From assembly GCA_947683425.1 (NCBI GenBank), contig CANTUQ010000004.1, positions 8,222,001 to 8,286,000 on the forward strand: a stretch of DNA of 64,000 nucleotides, given 5' to 3'. The position numbers were made by a program, and so were the translations under genes. Under the pieces are notes generated by a model, which was given only the letters and a program-made list of their open reading frames with translations, did not search any database and was not told the origin of the DNA. Within the stretch, counting starts at the first letter, position 1. Each line of letters opens with the position of its first letter. Origin of the DNA: Excoecaria cochinchinensis (lineage: Eukaryota > Streptophyta > Magnoliopsida > Malpighiales > Euphorbiaceae). This document shows positions 10,707 to 22,400 of this stretch, one piece after another.

Positions 10707-12143
10707 ATTTAATTTCTGTTATTATTATTATTATTAATATTATATATATATATACATTTATTTATTTTCTTTTTTTTATATTATTAATATATAATGATTG
10801 TTAATTAATTATTATATTTGTTTATTATTAGTATTTATTTTTAGTATTATTTAATTTATGTTAATTTTATGTTAATGTTATTATTGATTATTATGAATAT
10901 GTTAATTTTATTGTTGAGTAATTATTAATATTATTATTTGTCTTATATTATTTTCATTGGTTTTCATCACCATAATTGTCATTTACATGCATTAATCTCA
11001 TTTTTTACCACACCAAATTAATTATCAATTTATTTAATTCATTTAATTATTCATTTAACTATTTATTCATTCATTCATTTATTATTTCATTTAATTTAGT
11101 TAATTATTAATTTTAATTATCTTCTTTAATTTATTTTATTTTATTCAATTACTTGCTAAATTTATTTATTCAATTATTTATTTATTCAATTATTTATTTA
11201 TTCAATTATTTATTTATTTATTACTAACTGATATTATTTCCCGTCACGGCTATAACTACGAGCGGCATGTGCCTTGCCCAACAAGTATGGTCGAGAAAAG
11301 TAGTTTATGATTTATTTATTCAGAAAATATGTAATTATTTTATTTTATTTTATTATTTGTGGTCTGTAATAATAAAATGATTTTCGACCGCTCTAAAAAG
11401 AACCACCACACAAATTTTTTCTATTAAATAAAATGTTTGCTAAATAAAACTGGACCAATGTCCTATTTTTACCCAATAAAACCATCACATAGAAATCGTT
11501 TTCCATAATGAATGCATGCGAGGACCAATGTCCTCATTATTAATGAATAACCCGTTTTATGCATGTATCGCTCATTTACAAATGAGGGTTGTATTCTGCC
11601 ATTAGTATTATTGTAAATTTATTTTATGTTTTAATGCTATTTTATTTTATGCTCTTAAATGGATGATTGTGCCTTTAATTTAAATTGCATCGTGTGGAGA
11701 GAGAGCGGACTAATAGACTGAAAACCGAATTGTAAAATCAATCAAGGTACGAATAAATGAGAAGTCCCGAACCCATCTCTGGTCTTTGGGCTCAACGAGG
11801 CGAGAGGTCCATCCGATCACTCATTGGAACTGGACCTCCAAGACACCTCTTGTGTCACGAGACTTAGACGTTAATCCTAGGCTCCTTAGGGAGAGAGGTT
11901 TACCCTCCAAGACCCCTTTGGTTGGCCCAAAATGGATGCAAAGCGCAGTCTTAGGCTCTCCGAGGCGAGATAAACTTTCCTAATGTTCTATTGGGTGGTG
12001 ACTCCATGAAACCTCCTAGTTGCCCAAAATAGACGCACTTGTAAATATCTTTACAAGTTACCAATGGACCCTCAAATGCCCTGATCGCCCTAGAGCGGGT
12101 GGTCGTACGGGCGGCCGCGAGGATCCGGCTCGCGCGCGTCACA

Positions 12144-14371
12144 CCATGTGTCTAGGGTTAAGTAAGAGTAAGAAAAAGGAGGAAAGGAAAAAGGAAATCA
12201 GATTTTTTCCACCCTTTTTCCCGTTCCTCTCCTCCTTCTACTACCTTTCTTCCTCTCCTTCACTCTTTAGTGAGCCTTAGTTGGGATTCAAGCTCTTGGT
12301 GGTGGGAATTGATCACATCTTGCATTTATTTAGTAAGTTTTCTGCATTTTCCATCTTGTTCTTCTTCTTCTTTATCTTTTCTTCTTCTAACTGGTTTGGG
12401 TTTTAATTTAGGATTGTGTTTTGTGTGTTCTTGTTGGTTGATTATTAGTTGAGCCTCCTCGTGAGCCTAAAGGCAAGGAGAAGGCATCAAGAAGTGGAAC
12501 TAAGTGATTTGGAGCTTAGGAGATTCAGGTTTGGGAACTTTCTTTTAAGTTATGTTCTTATGTGGGTTTTGAGATATGCATGAATTTCTGGAAATTTATG
12601 GGTTCTTGTTGTTCATTGTGGTTTTAAATGTTATGGGTTTTAATTTAGATGTGTTAAAAAGGCTTGAATGTGGTTTAATGAACTTAATTGTGTTCTTGAG
12701 TGAGATGATGATGAATAGTGCTGATATTCCAATTTGTGTAAATTGATGTTGTTATTGGCATGATTTAATTGGAATTCTTGATATAGATGTTGTATTTTAT
12801 GTTGTTAATGATGTGTGGGTGGCTGGAGATGAGGTAAGTTGATGTTTTGATGTTTGGTTTGAGATTTGGGTGTTGTGAAGAGGGATTTTCTGCAGAGTTT
12901 CTGGGCAAGGGCTGGAATTCACGACTCTGTCTTGAGCACGACATTATCGCGAGGTCGCAATAGAGCCCGGTGAAAGCAGCCCTCGTACGCATCCGAGCTC
13001 TCTGCCGAGCCGTGCAGCAGAGCCTCTGTCGCGAGCGCGACAGAGAGCTCGACTGTCGATCTGTTGGGCGATCTGTTTCGGGCTGGCAGCTCACTGTCGC
13101 GAGCGTGACAGCGAGATGTCCTTATTCCCTCGCGAGATCGCGACGAGTGTCGAGGTCGTGACCTAGGCAAGTCTGCCTCTGTCGCAAGCACAACGTTGTT
13201 GCGATCGCGACGGTGTCTCTTGCCTGCCTTGCTTTCTGATTTTGCCTTTTCTTCTAAAAATGGATTTCAAATGTCTTTTCCATGGTTTATCCTTACTGTA
13301 TGCTCTATGAATGTGTTTATATGTCTGTTATATTGTGAATTATACATGATGAATTATATGTTGTGCTCCGAAACATGATTTGGTTTATGTATGACCTGCT
13401 AGAGTCAAGTAAGTGGATAGTTAGGCATTCCTAATAGAGTCTTTTAGCTGCATCCTCAGTTTCATTTGGACCCCGATCAGGTCCCCGTTAGGTTCCTTGC
13501 GAACGCCTCATTATTTGGATCTTATTTAAGGTCCCCTCAGTAAAATGTTTTGTAATTGATAAAAGTAAATAGTATTCAATTCGTACCCGTAAGGTACTTT
13601 CAGTATTCGATTCGTACCCGTAAGGTACTGTCCGTATACTCATTATCCTCTATTTGTGAGTCAGTAGGTGTTTTATTATTTTGTTATGTTACGATACAAT
13701 TATAAGAATGTGCCATTCGAATGAGTATGATAATGAGATGAATGATCAGTTAATGTAATTATGAATGTGAATATGGATGTGAGCATGTGTTATCGAAAGT
13801 ATGGCTTTTATATGCAAGAATGTATGTTTACATGCTATGATTATCTGTAGTTACCATTGTGAATGTGTTATGCCTCGATGACTATTGTGAATAGCCGTCC
13901 ATACTGCTTGTGTGTTTTCCCACTAAGCGTTTATCACATAGCATGGTGGTTTTACCCGTGCAGGTGTAGAAGGTGCTGTGTTTTGGGGAGAGTCGCCGCC
14001 AGTCAAGCCAACACAAAAGAGATTAATGTAGGCCTTAGCTTTTGTAGTCTTTGATGATTCTTTTGTAATAAAACTCTTTGTATCAGTGATTTTGTATAGC
14101 TTCCGCATTTGTATATTTTGGTTATGTAATCATCTTTTGTTTCAGCCAGTTGATCAGATCAGTAATGTAACGGATATTGTTATATTAATGCATGATCATC
14201 CGTTTCCTATGTTACTTCGTAAAGTTTTTAATTATCTTGTATTTATGTGTATATGCTTTTGAATGAATGTATGTTTTGCATTATATCTGTGTGGTGGCAC
14301 CTTGACTCATATGGCATCTCACTTCTTATCGGATGGGATCGCCTACGTATGGGTAGGTAGTGTTATATAAT
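12144..14371 (+). mobile_element. B: chromovirus LTR, plus orientation, truncated at its 5' side
   Basis: This is the reverse-orientation counterpart of solo LTR G (57760-60305). Shared landmarks are GAGCCTCC..GTGA..AAAGGCAAG near 12450, a CpG-rich palindrome cluster (12935-13215), the hairpin run (13421-13627) and a terminus ...GGGATCGCCTACGTATGGGTA. It ends GTGTTATA rather than GTGTTACA. The first few hundred bases of the LTR are absent because Tat-2 was inserted there. No internal region follows, so it is a solo or truncated LTR lying within LTR 1 of element A. No gene is present. Confidence 0.8.
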
Positions 14372-15690
14372 CGAACTAGACTGGTTTAGGTGAACCGGGC
14401 TCCAAATGGACTCCGATTGAGATAAATTTTGTGTGGAGGATATTTTTGATATTTTAAGAATTATGGAATTGATTGGGAGTGAAAATGAGTTGAGGAACCA
14501 TCAGTTACCCTTAAACAGTGAAAAATGATGCGAAAATCAAAAATTGAACCAAATCGGTTCGACCACTTCGATTGGACCTGGTCTGATTCAATTTTACCCA
14601 TATAAATACATCTCTTCACCAGATTTCTCTAGAGAAACCCTAGAAAAACTGACCTCCCTCCTCCTCCCTTTGGCCAAAGTGATGTTTTTCCATTCTTCCT
14701 CCATTTTCTTCATTTTTATTTCAATCTCTCCTCACATATAAGCCTAATAAACAAAGTTAAACCTCTCTAGAATCTGGTGATGGTGATAGGAGTCAATTTG
14801 GAGTGCTAGAAGTTGAAGAAAATAAGTGAAAAAGTTTATGTGTCAAGTTGAGGAATATAAGGAAAGTGATGGTGTTTCAAGGAGCTATGGCTATGAAAGG
14901 AAGATCTAAGTGTGAAAAGCTTGAGAATGAGGTTAGTGGATACAATATCCTTCTTTTTCCATGTTAAAAGTATGATTTTAGGTTATGTTTGTTAACCATG
15001 TATGTGTTTAAGGCATATTTAATTGAAAATAACTTGATATTCATTCTTAAGAATGTTAAAAATAATGGAATGAATGATTAAAGTGAAGAAATGAATTGTG
15101 TGTGAAAAGTTACTTCTTTGGCCGAATGGTATATATGGAATTTTCATGTGTTTTAGTGATGATTAATGCATGTTTATGATGGTTTTATGGTATTTGGCAT
15201 GTGAATTAATGAATGGTATGTGTTAGACCATGTGAAAGACCCATTATGTATGTGGTTAGTATGTGGCCAAATGGTATATACATGAAAAGATGAGATTTTG
15301 ATGTGTTTTAATGGAAATAAATGGTATATTGATGTTATACAACATGAAATTGGCTTAAATAAATGTTAAAGTTGATGAAAAGAATTGAGAGTGAAAGATT
15401 ACTATGTAGGCCGAATGGTATACATGGGTTTTGCATGATGTATAATGATGTTTAAGGCATGTATATGGTGTAAACATGGTATTTGGCATAAAAAATAACT
15501 ATTGACATGTGTTATAACATGAAAAGTTGCATGATGTATGATGTTCATGTGAGGCCGAATGGGTTATGTATGTAAAGGTACGATTTATATGTGTTTTAAT
15601 GTGAAATAATGGCATGGCTATGTTATTCAACATGTAAATGACATAAATGAAAGTTGAAGTTGATGAAAAGAATTGATGGTGGAAAGTCCA
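14372..15690 (+). repeat. LTR 1 of element A, first visible part
   Basis: It aligns by eye with LTR 2 from about 39606 to 40925, starting at TTTAGGTGAACCGGG and continuing without major gaps to GATGGTGGAA. It stops at GTCCA (15686-15690), the target-site duplication of solo LTR C, and resumes at 35708. No gene is present. Confidence 0.85.
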
Positions 15691-16471
15691 TGTAACACCC
15701 CGTTACCCCCGTTGGAAGGATATCGGAGCGCTACCCGACAACACAGACACACATGCATAGATCTCAACGGAAGCAAAAGATAACATAATAAAATATAGAT
15801 TATTTACAAAATTACATGAGGATCCTTCATATCACTTACAATAATAATATATTTTATTACAGAATAATATACAACCTTAAATCACACACTACAGGAACTG
15901 AACAAAATAAAACTCCATCTCCTAGTGGCTGACCCTGCAGATGCGCGACGCGAACCGAATAAACCTGCCACCTACACGGGAAAACAGCCCGTGCTAAGCG
16001 ATAACGCTTAGTGGGGAGGAATAAAGCAGACAAAAACCAGTACACTAAACAGGAATACAATAAGCCATGCATAAACAAATACGTACACATACCGCAACAC
16101 TTACCATGGCAACAGCGAGATATCACATGCACGACATGCTAAAAATCATATCAGAATATAATCACTATCAAGTCACTCATTACTTAGAACACTGCACTAA
16201 ACAATTATGACACTATACAGAACACTATACAATAATGTCTTGCATTAACATCTAAATGTAAACATGCATCACAATACAGAATTCCCTCAATATCAGAGGA
16301 CAGAGATATATGTCAAGAATCACTATATGAAATCGGAATTGATAATAGAAAACACTAAGCAATTACCATAACCAAAGTCACGCAATATACACAATGCTTC
16401 ATGAAATCAATACCAAACACTTGAAACAATAGCCTGAATTCCAATGGTGGAGGATACGGGAACATGGTACG

Positions 16472-18552
16472 TGTAAGCACCGTGTCCTGGAGCGGTCCGG
16501 ATCGGAGGTTACCCTATGATGAAATCAATGTTCAAGGCCTGTGCAGGAGGCTGAAGTTGGAGGTTTTAGTCCCACGTTCCATGAGAAATGAGGTTTTTCT
16601 ACACTTCAGGGGCAGAGGGGGAGAAAATGGGAGTTTTCCGAGTAAAAAAAGGTTTTTTGTCCTCCACAGACGGCCAGCCCGTCTGTGGAGATAGCCCGTC
16701 GCTCCGAGTCACCGACGGCTCAGGGTTTTTCCGACGCCCGTCGAAAAGTCACCGCCCCTGTCAGGAGCCGCCTGGTTTCCCGGAGCACGCAACCGTTCCG
16801 ACGCCCGTCGGTGGATGTGGCAGGGCCGTCGGAAGTGTCCTTGTGTCAGTAGGATTCTTCCGACGCCCGCCCCTACGCACCGACGCCCGTCGGTCGTGTC
16901 TGGCTATATAAGGTCCGGATTTTCACTTCAAAAGGGTGAAAAAAATTTTTCAGAAGAGGAAACTCTGCCAAAATTCGAGCACATTTTCTCTCTCTTCCAA
17001 AAACACACATTTTCCAAAAAAACTTTACTTAATCAAGGATCAAATCGATCAAAGGAACTAAAAGCTAATTAGTTTTCTTTAGATTTGAACTCCTAAATCG
17101 ACTTTCTGAAGGATCGGAGGTGAAATAGCTCATTTTCTCTCTCTAATCTTTCATTCTCTTACTTTCTCGTGGAACGCGCGGGGATCTAACCGACATCAAA
17201 AATTCTACCCAAGGCAACTATCTGAGGGTAAATATTCCGGATTCTCTCTCCATTTTTATCTCATATTTAATTATTTATCATTTATTTATTCATCCCGTGA
17301 AAATTTTGAATACGTATTATTACTTTTCTTCATTTTGACTCCCTCATCTCCTTCTTGGATAAAACTTGTTTTTTTTTATCTCGAAAGTCCCTTTCCTCCT
17401 TCCTGTTTTCCGGAGACAGAGGTGACCGACGGGTCATCTTTATGACCGACGCCCGTCGGTCACCCACCTACAGACGCCCATTCTTGAGTGACGAACGGGC
17501 ATAGCGACTAACCAAACCGACGCCCGTCGGTCAACCAGGAAAGGCCGTCGGTGGGTTCTGCCTCCGTTTTTTTTATCATTTTCCATCTCTATTCAGTCCC
17601 TTCGATTTCTTATGTGTTAATTTTATGAATGTTAACATCTCTTAACTTTCTGTGAGTGTATATTGGCCCTCTTGGATAATTTCGAGCTTGAGCGGTTGCC
17701 TACCATGCATGGTGGATTTCGTCTGGTTTAGTTTTCTTAAACCTCTTGATTTATTTCTCTCGCTCTTTCATTCATTGATTATTTTATGTATATGAATAAG
17801 CTCTTTTATCCCGTTAAATGTAAGAATAGATCAACGATTTATACTTAAACAAAATTGAGTTTTGTATAAAATGTAAAAAGGGTCCAACGCCCTATTTTCA
17901 TCCAATAAAAATAATCACATATTAAATATCCCATTTTCAATGATGATGCATGAGAGGACCGAAGTCCTCAAAATAAATAATGCCCCGATTTGTGTATGAA
18001 CCGCACATTTACATAAGGGAGTTGTATTCCGCTCCTTGTGTTATTGTAATTTATCGCTTTTGATATCTATTCTGCTCATTTACTGCTTTCCGAATGTGAA
18101 TAAATGCGCCTTTTAAATCAACTGCATAGTGTGGAGAGAGAGCGAACAAATGACATTAAAATTTGATCATAAATTAATCGAGGTAGAAATAGATGAGAAA
18201 TCCCGGACCCAGCTCTGGTCTTTGGGGCTCGAGAGGTTAGAGGTTATCCTCCAAAATACTTCTTGAGTCACGAGGCTTTAGCGCTAATCCTAGGCTCTTT
18301 TGGGCGAGAAGTTTACCTTCCAAGACCCCTCTAGCTGGCCCAAAATGGATACCAAGCGCAGTCTTAGGCTCTCCGAGGCGAGAGTAACTTTCCCAATGTT
18401 CTATTGGGTGGCGACTCCATGATACCTCTTTGTTGCCCAACATAGACGCACTTGCGATTTATTGCAGGATGCCAACGGACCCGCAAATGCCCCGACCGCC
18501 CACGTGCGGGCGGTCCGAACGGGCGGCCGCTCGGGATCCGGCGCGCGTCACA
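16472..18552 (+). repeat. 5' LTR of Tat-3
   Basis: It starts TGTAAGCACCGTG and ends GCGCGCGTCACA. U3 is short: the TATA box is at 16904-16913. CpG-rich near-palindromes built on ACCGACGCCCGTCGGT lie at 16665-16905 and again at 17418-17555. Hairpin GAGGACcgaaGTCCTC is at 17954-17969. TGGCGACTCC, the first ten bases of the PBS, occurs inside U5 at 18409-18418. The short ORFs in the LTR occur identically in both LTRs and have no support as genes. Confidence 0.97.
16904..16913 (+). promoter_or_regulatory. TATA box of the Tat-3 LTR promoter
   Basis: CTATATAAGG lies right after a CpG-rich palindrome cluster ending CGACGCCCGTCGGTCG. The copy in the 3' LTR is at 32231-32240. The same ten bases recur at the internal promoter (27836-27845). 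Transcription would start near 16940. Confidence 0.8.
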
Positions 18553-18553
18553 G

Positions 18554-18571
18554 TGGCGACTCCGCTGGGGA
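18554..18571 (+). promoter_or_regulatory. Primer binding site of Tat-3
   Basis: TGGCGACTCCGCTGGGGA starts one base after the LTR end. It has the form of a tRNA 3'-end complement (TGG first). Ogre/Tat elements are reported to use tRNA-Arg; I infer the same here without having checked the tRNA. Confidence 0.85.
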
Positions 18572-19469
18572 CGTTATTGGTTCGAGATTTCGATTTGAAA
18601 ATACCTCTTTTAACATTTTATGATTAAAATTTAATTCATAAATTCGCTTTCTCTCAAATTTGCATTTACATATCATTAGAGCCTTAGAATAAGCTAGTTT
18701 GGTCCCTCTTCTAGCCCCGGTGCGTTCCTGAAGCACCTCCTCATTTTCACTCAATTTGGGGAAGTGTTAAGGATAATCACCAGCCCAAGCCAGGTACCTC
18801 AATGGTATATCAAAATGATGACCCGATCGGTCGCTATGCTCGTGATGAGCTAGACCCGTCGGCAGGGATCATGCTTGGGTAGCCTCAAAGAAACATCTCC
18901 CTTGTCCAAAGCTCATGTAATGACTGTAGTCACTCTCCACAGGTGAAATGAACCATAATCTCATGCTTGCTGTATGGATCTTCACATATTGGGTGAATCC
19001 AAATATCTCGCTTGGTAACCTAGCCAAAGGCTATCATGCCCCGGTAGGGCCATGTCGAAATTTGTGGACCGTTCGAATACGTGACGATCATTATCCATCT
19101 GCTTGTACATTAGCATAGGAGTGTTATGCTGCCGGTTTTTCGCCGCGCACCATACGCGTCCATTGGGTTCCCCGTTGACCCTTGGGCTAATCCCACCTAG
19201 GAAAGAGACTGCACGACCACGTGTGTGGGAGAAATAAGGGTGGAAGGACTTACTTGCTTACTTGTGCTCTGTAAATGTTGCATATCACGATCATGCATTA
19301 TACCTACATTTCATGCATCATTCTAACTTTTGTCCCTGCAGCCATCATAGATCTGCCCAGGTGGACTAGATCACCGACCGGGCGACTGATCCGAGTTCTT
19401 ACTCCCGAGCTGTCAGATAGAGAAGGTCTGCCGGAGATCTTATCAGAAGTAAGTGGCACAGTATCTCAT
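18572..19469 (+). other. Tat-3 untranslated leader
   Basis: About 900 bp lie between the PBS and the likely gag start. The reading frame is open upstream to an ATG at 19275. However, a pyrimidine-rich stretch ending TTTTGTCCCTGCAG (to 19341) looks like a splice acceptor, so the stretch before it may be removed from a gag mRNA. Nothing else is recognised. Confidence 0.5.
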
Positions 19470-22400
19470 ATGGCAAACTCACCCAGGGGGGAAGACGCCA
19501 CCAGGGCCATGATTGCCGAAGAAGTGGGCCGTCGATTTGAAGAATTCGAGGGAAGGATGATGAATATGTTGGCCGCCTTGACGCAGCAGAACGCTCAGCC
19601 GAATGTTCCCCAGAATCCTCCTCCTCCTCCTCCAGTGAGACTGAATGAGCCTGAAGAAGAAAGGGTTGAAAGGCGAGAGGAGCCCGTTAGGCCGCCACCG
19701 GTAGAGTTGAGATCAGTGGCTTCGGGAGAGCTGAGAAGAAGGCCAGTGCTGAGAATTGATGACGATAGAGATATTGAGGATGATAGGTTGAGCGTGGCAT
19801 CCGAAAAGGGGAAGGCACCTCAGGCTGATGATTTTATTTTAAAAAGGATGGAAGAGAGGTTCGAGGCCATGGCTCGTATGATAGGTAGAGCTCACGGGAT
19901 GAATCCTGAGGATAGGGAGCTGGACGGAGAGGACCCGATCCCTTATAACTTCAAGATGCCGGACGTGCCGAAGTTCGATGGTACTTCTGATCCTACTGCA
20001 CATGTGAAGCAATATTCTCTGGTCATGAAGGGGACCACATTGTCTAAGAAGCAGAAAGTGGAATACTTTTGTCTGAGTTTGACCTCTCATGCCATAGATT
20101 GGTATCACGGCCTTGACCGCCGCACTAAAGAAGATTGGGATCTGCTCACTGAGGAGTTTCTGAAACAGTACGATTGTAATACCAGAATGGAGGTGACTCT
20201 GAAAGATCTTGAGCTGCTCCAACAGAAGGCCGGAGAATCCTTCCATGAGTACCTTACCCGATGGCGGAACCGAGTGATGGAGATGCGCCGAAAGCCTGAT
20301 ACCCAAGATCAGATTCGTCTTTTCATTAAGAACGCGAGTCCATACTTGAAGGAGGGACTGAGGATGAAGGGGTTAAAGGACTGGGAGTCTCTCAAGGATA
20401 TAGCCATCGAAGCGGAAGGGGAGTTCTTGACCCGAAAAGCTAGCAATGATATTTTTGCCAAAAGGGCTAACCCTGGTCAAGGAGCCAGCAGGCCGGCAGG
20501 TCCCAGTAATAGCAATAGAAGGATGAGTGAAGTGTCTGCTACTGAGGTAGCCACCCCGAGGAAATTTTCGAACTTAGGGAGACCATTATCCTGGGTCTTG
20601 AAGAGACTGATGAAGGAGGGAAAATTGCGTCCTCTAACTCCCAGGCCGGCTTTGACACAAGGGAAGCCGGGACATAAGGACAACGAATTCTGTGCATTCC
20701 ACCAGCACTCGGGCCATATCACTGATAAATGCAAAGCACTTCGGCACTCCATTCAAGATTTGATCGATAGCAAACAGATCTCTGACCCTGAGAGGAGGGA
20801 AGCTGAGAAGAAGCCTAGTTATAATGCCGTACCCCCACCTGTGTTTATGATTCAATCTAGCCTGCCAGAGTGGTACGTGCTACGAGATCTATATGGGAAT
20901 GAGGAGTCTTCTGTCGGTAGTTCCGATGGAGAAGATGAGGAGAAAGCAGTTGTGGCGACTCTTGATTGCTGGTCTAGCAGTGAGAGCGGTGGAGAAGCCG
21001 ATGATGAAGAAGGATTGAACCTTGATCTGTGGGGCTCCGATGGAGAAGATGGGGAGATAAGCGCTGTCACTAGAAGCGGAAGGGTGATCCCCGAGATTGC
21101 GAAGCTACCTGGGCCAGTTCAGCCAGTGGCAGAGAAAGAGCCAGAGGAGGAACAGATTATAAAGCAATTGAAGAAAACCACGGCTCAGATATCCATTTGG
21201 GATTTGTTGAGGCAGTCTCCCTCTCATAGGCAGAAGGTAGTGGAGGCTTTGGTTGAGGCCACAGTTGCCACCACTATTTCCCCATCAGAGCTTTTGGGTC
21301 TAATCAAGGGAGGATCCGAGGAGAGGTTGATCTTTTCCGATGCTGACTTACCGGCAGAAGGCCGTAATCATAACCGACCCTTATACATTAAGGCACAGAT
21401 TAGCGGCAAGCACACTGCTTGCGTTATGGTGGACGATGGGTCTTCTATCAATGTATGCCCTTTGATAGCTTTACAAGCTTTTGGCTTAAGCAAGGACATG
21501 CTCAGCGAATCCGACCTAACTATCACGGCCTACGATAACTCAAGGAGGCAAGCCTCGGGAACCTTCAAGACCTTGGTCAAGACAGGACCTATCGAAGTGG
21601 AAGCCGAATTTGTGGTTCTGCCCATTCCTGCTAATTTCTCGGCTTTGCTAGGGAGACCCTGGTTTCATAAATTAGGAGGAGTGCCATCCACACTGCATCA
21701 GATGATAAAATTCCCGCACGAAGGGGAGGTGGTGACTATCAAGGCAGCCAGGGAAAACCAGGTCTCAGCGCTAGAAATTGCCAATCAGCCGTTCAGTGGT
21801 TTTCATGTATCTATGATAAAGGAAGAGCACGAATCAGGAGGTAGCCCGGCTGTGGTTAATATGTTGAAGAAGATGCACTATCTTCCTGGGGCTGGTTTGG
21901 GAAGAAGCTCCCAAGGGCTGCGGACCGCGGTTACCACTCGAGGGCAGAAGAACCGTAAAGGTCTGGGGTACAGAGGTGGTTTTGGCAAGAAGAGGGTAAC
22001 AGACAGGATTCCCCACATTTCAGAAAGCTTTGTCCCCGCATCCTCAGTATGTGCTTATACTGGTGAAGATGAACCGCAGTGGGTAGATGGGAGGATTGTC
22101 CCTGGCTTTGAGATTTTTAATGATGTATATGATTGGCACATCGGATTTGTCAAGACCGCTGAAGGCTTTTGGGATGAAGAAATCATGACCCAGGGGATCA
22201 CTTGGGACAAGTGCGAGCTTGAGGAGATCGTTACTGAGAAAATGGTAGCTGCCAGGCTGAAAGGAAAAGGGAAGATAGCAGATTTAGAGCTGGAAGTGGA
22301 GGAGTTGAAGATCTCTTCCGACGTGCCTGAAGGGCCTCTGCTAGATCAGAAAGTCAATAGGCAAGCTGCAATAGCGTCAACCTCGGGAGCGGCAGAGGAA

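Larger units (their letters stand above)
7289..12143 (+). mobile_element. Tat-2: Tat-lineage element, only post-pol region and 3' LTR present
   Basis: After the Tat-1 LTR ends at 7288, Tat-type post-pol sequence resumes, followed by a tandem array, polypurine tract and LTR. The LTR ends at 12143, where a chromovirus LTR continues in mid-sequence, so Tat-2 is inserted in that LTR. Its 5' portion, including pol, is not seen in the window and is presumably upstream of Tat-1. Confidence 0.75.
9521..12143 (+). repeat. 3' LTR of Tat-2 (about 2.6 kb)
   Basis: The LTR starts TGTAGACACCGGGTCC and ends CGCGCGCGTCACA. A TATA box (TATAAAAAG, 9987-9995) lies about 470 bp in. A purine-rich leader and GC-rich sequence (10330-10620) follow, then a long AT-rich part with (TA)n. 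Hairpins GGACcaatGTCC (11452-11463) and AGGACcaatGTCCT (11521-11534) and a PBS-like TGGTGACTCC near 11996 match the other Tat LTRs. There is no gene. Confidence 0.85.

Noticed and set aside
16464..17072. ORFs of 76-107 aa present twice, in both Tat-3 LTRs
   Set aside because: They are identical because the LTRs are copies; they overlap U3, TATA and leader and have no family resemblance.
19275..19469. Upstream ATG at 19275 as the gag start
   Set aside because: The first part is hydrophobic, unlike gag, and contains a likely splice acceptor to 19341; Met at 19470 begins a gag-like charged sequence. Not certain.
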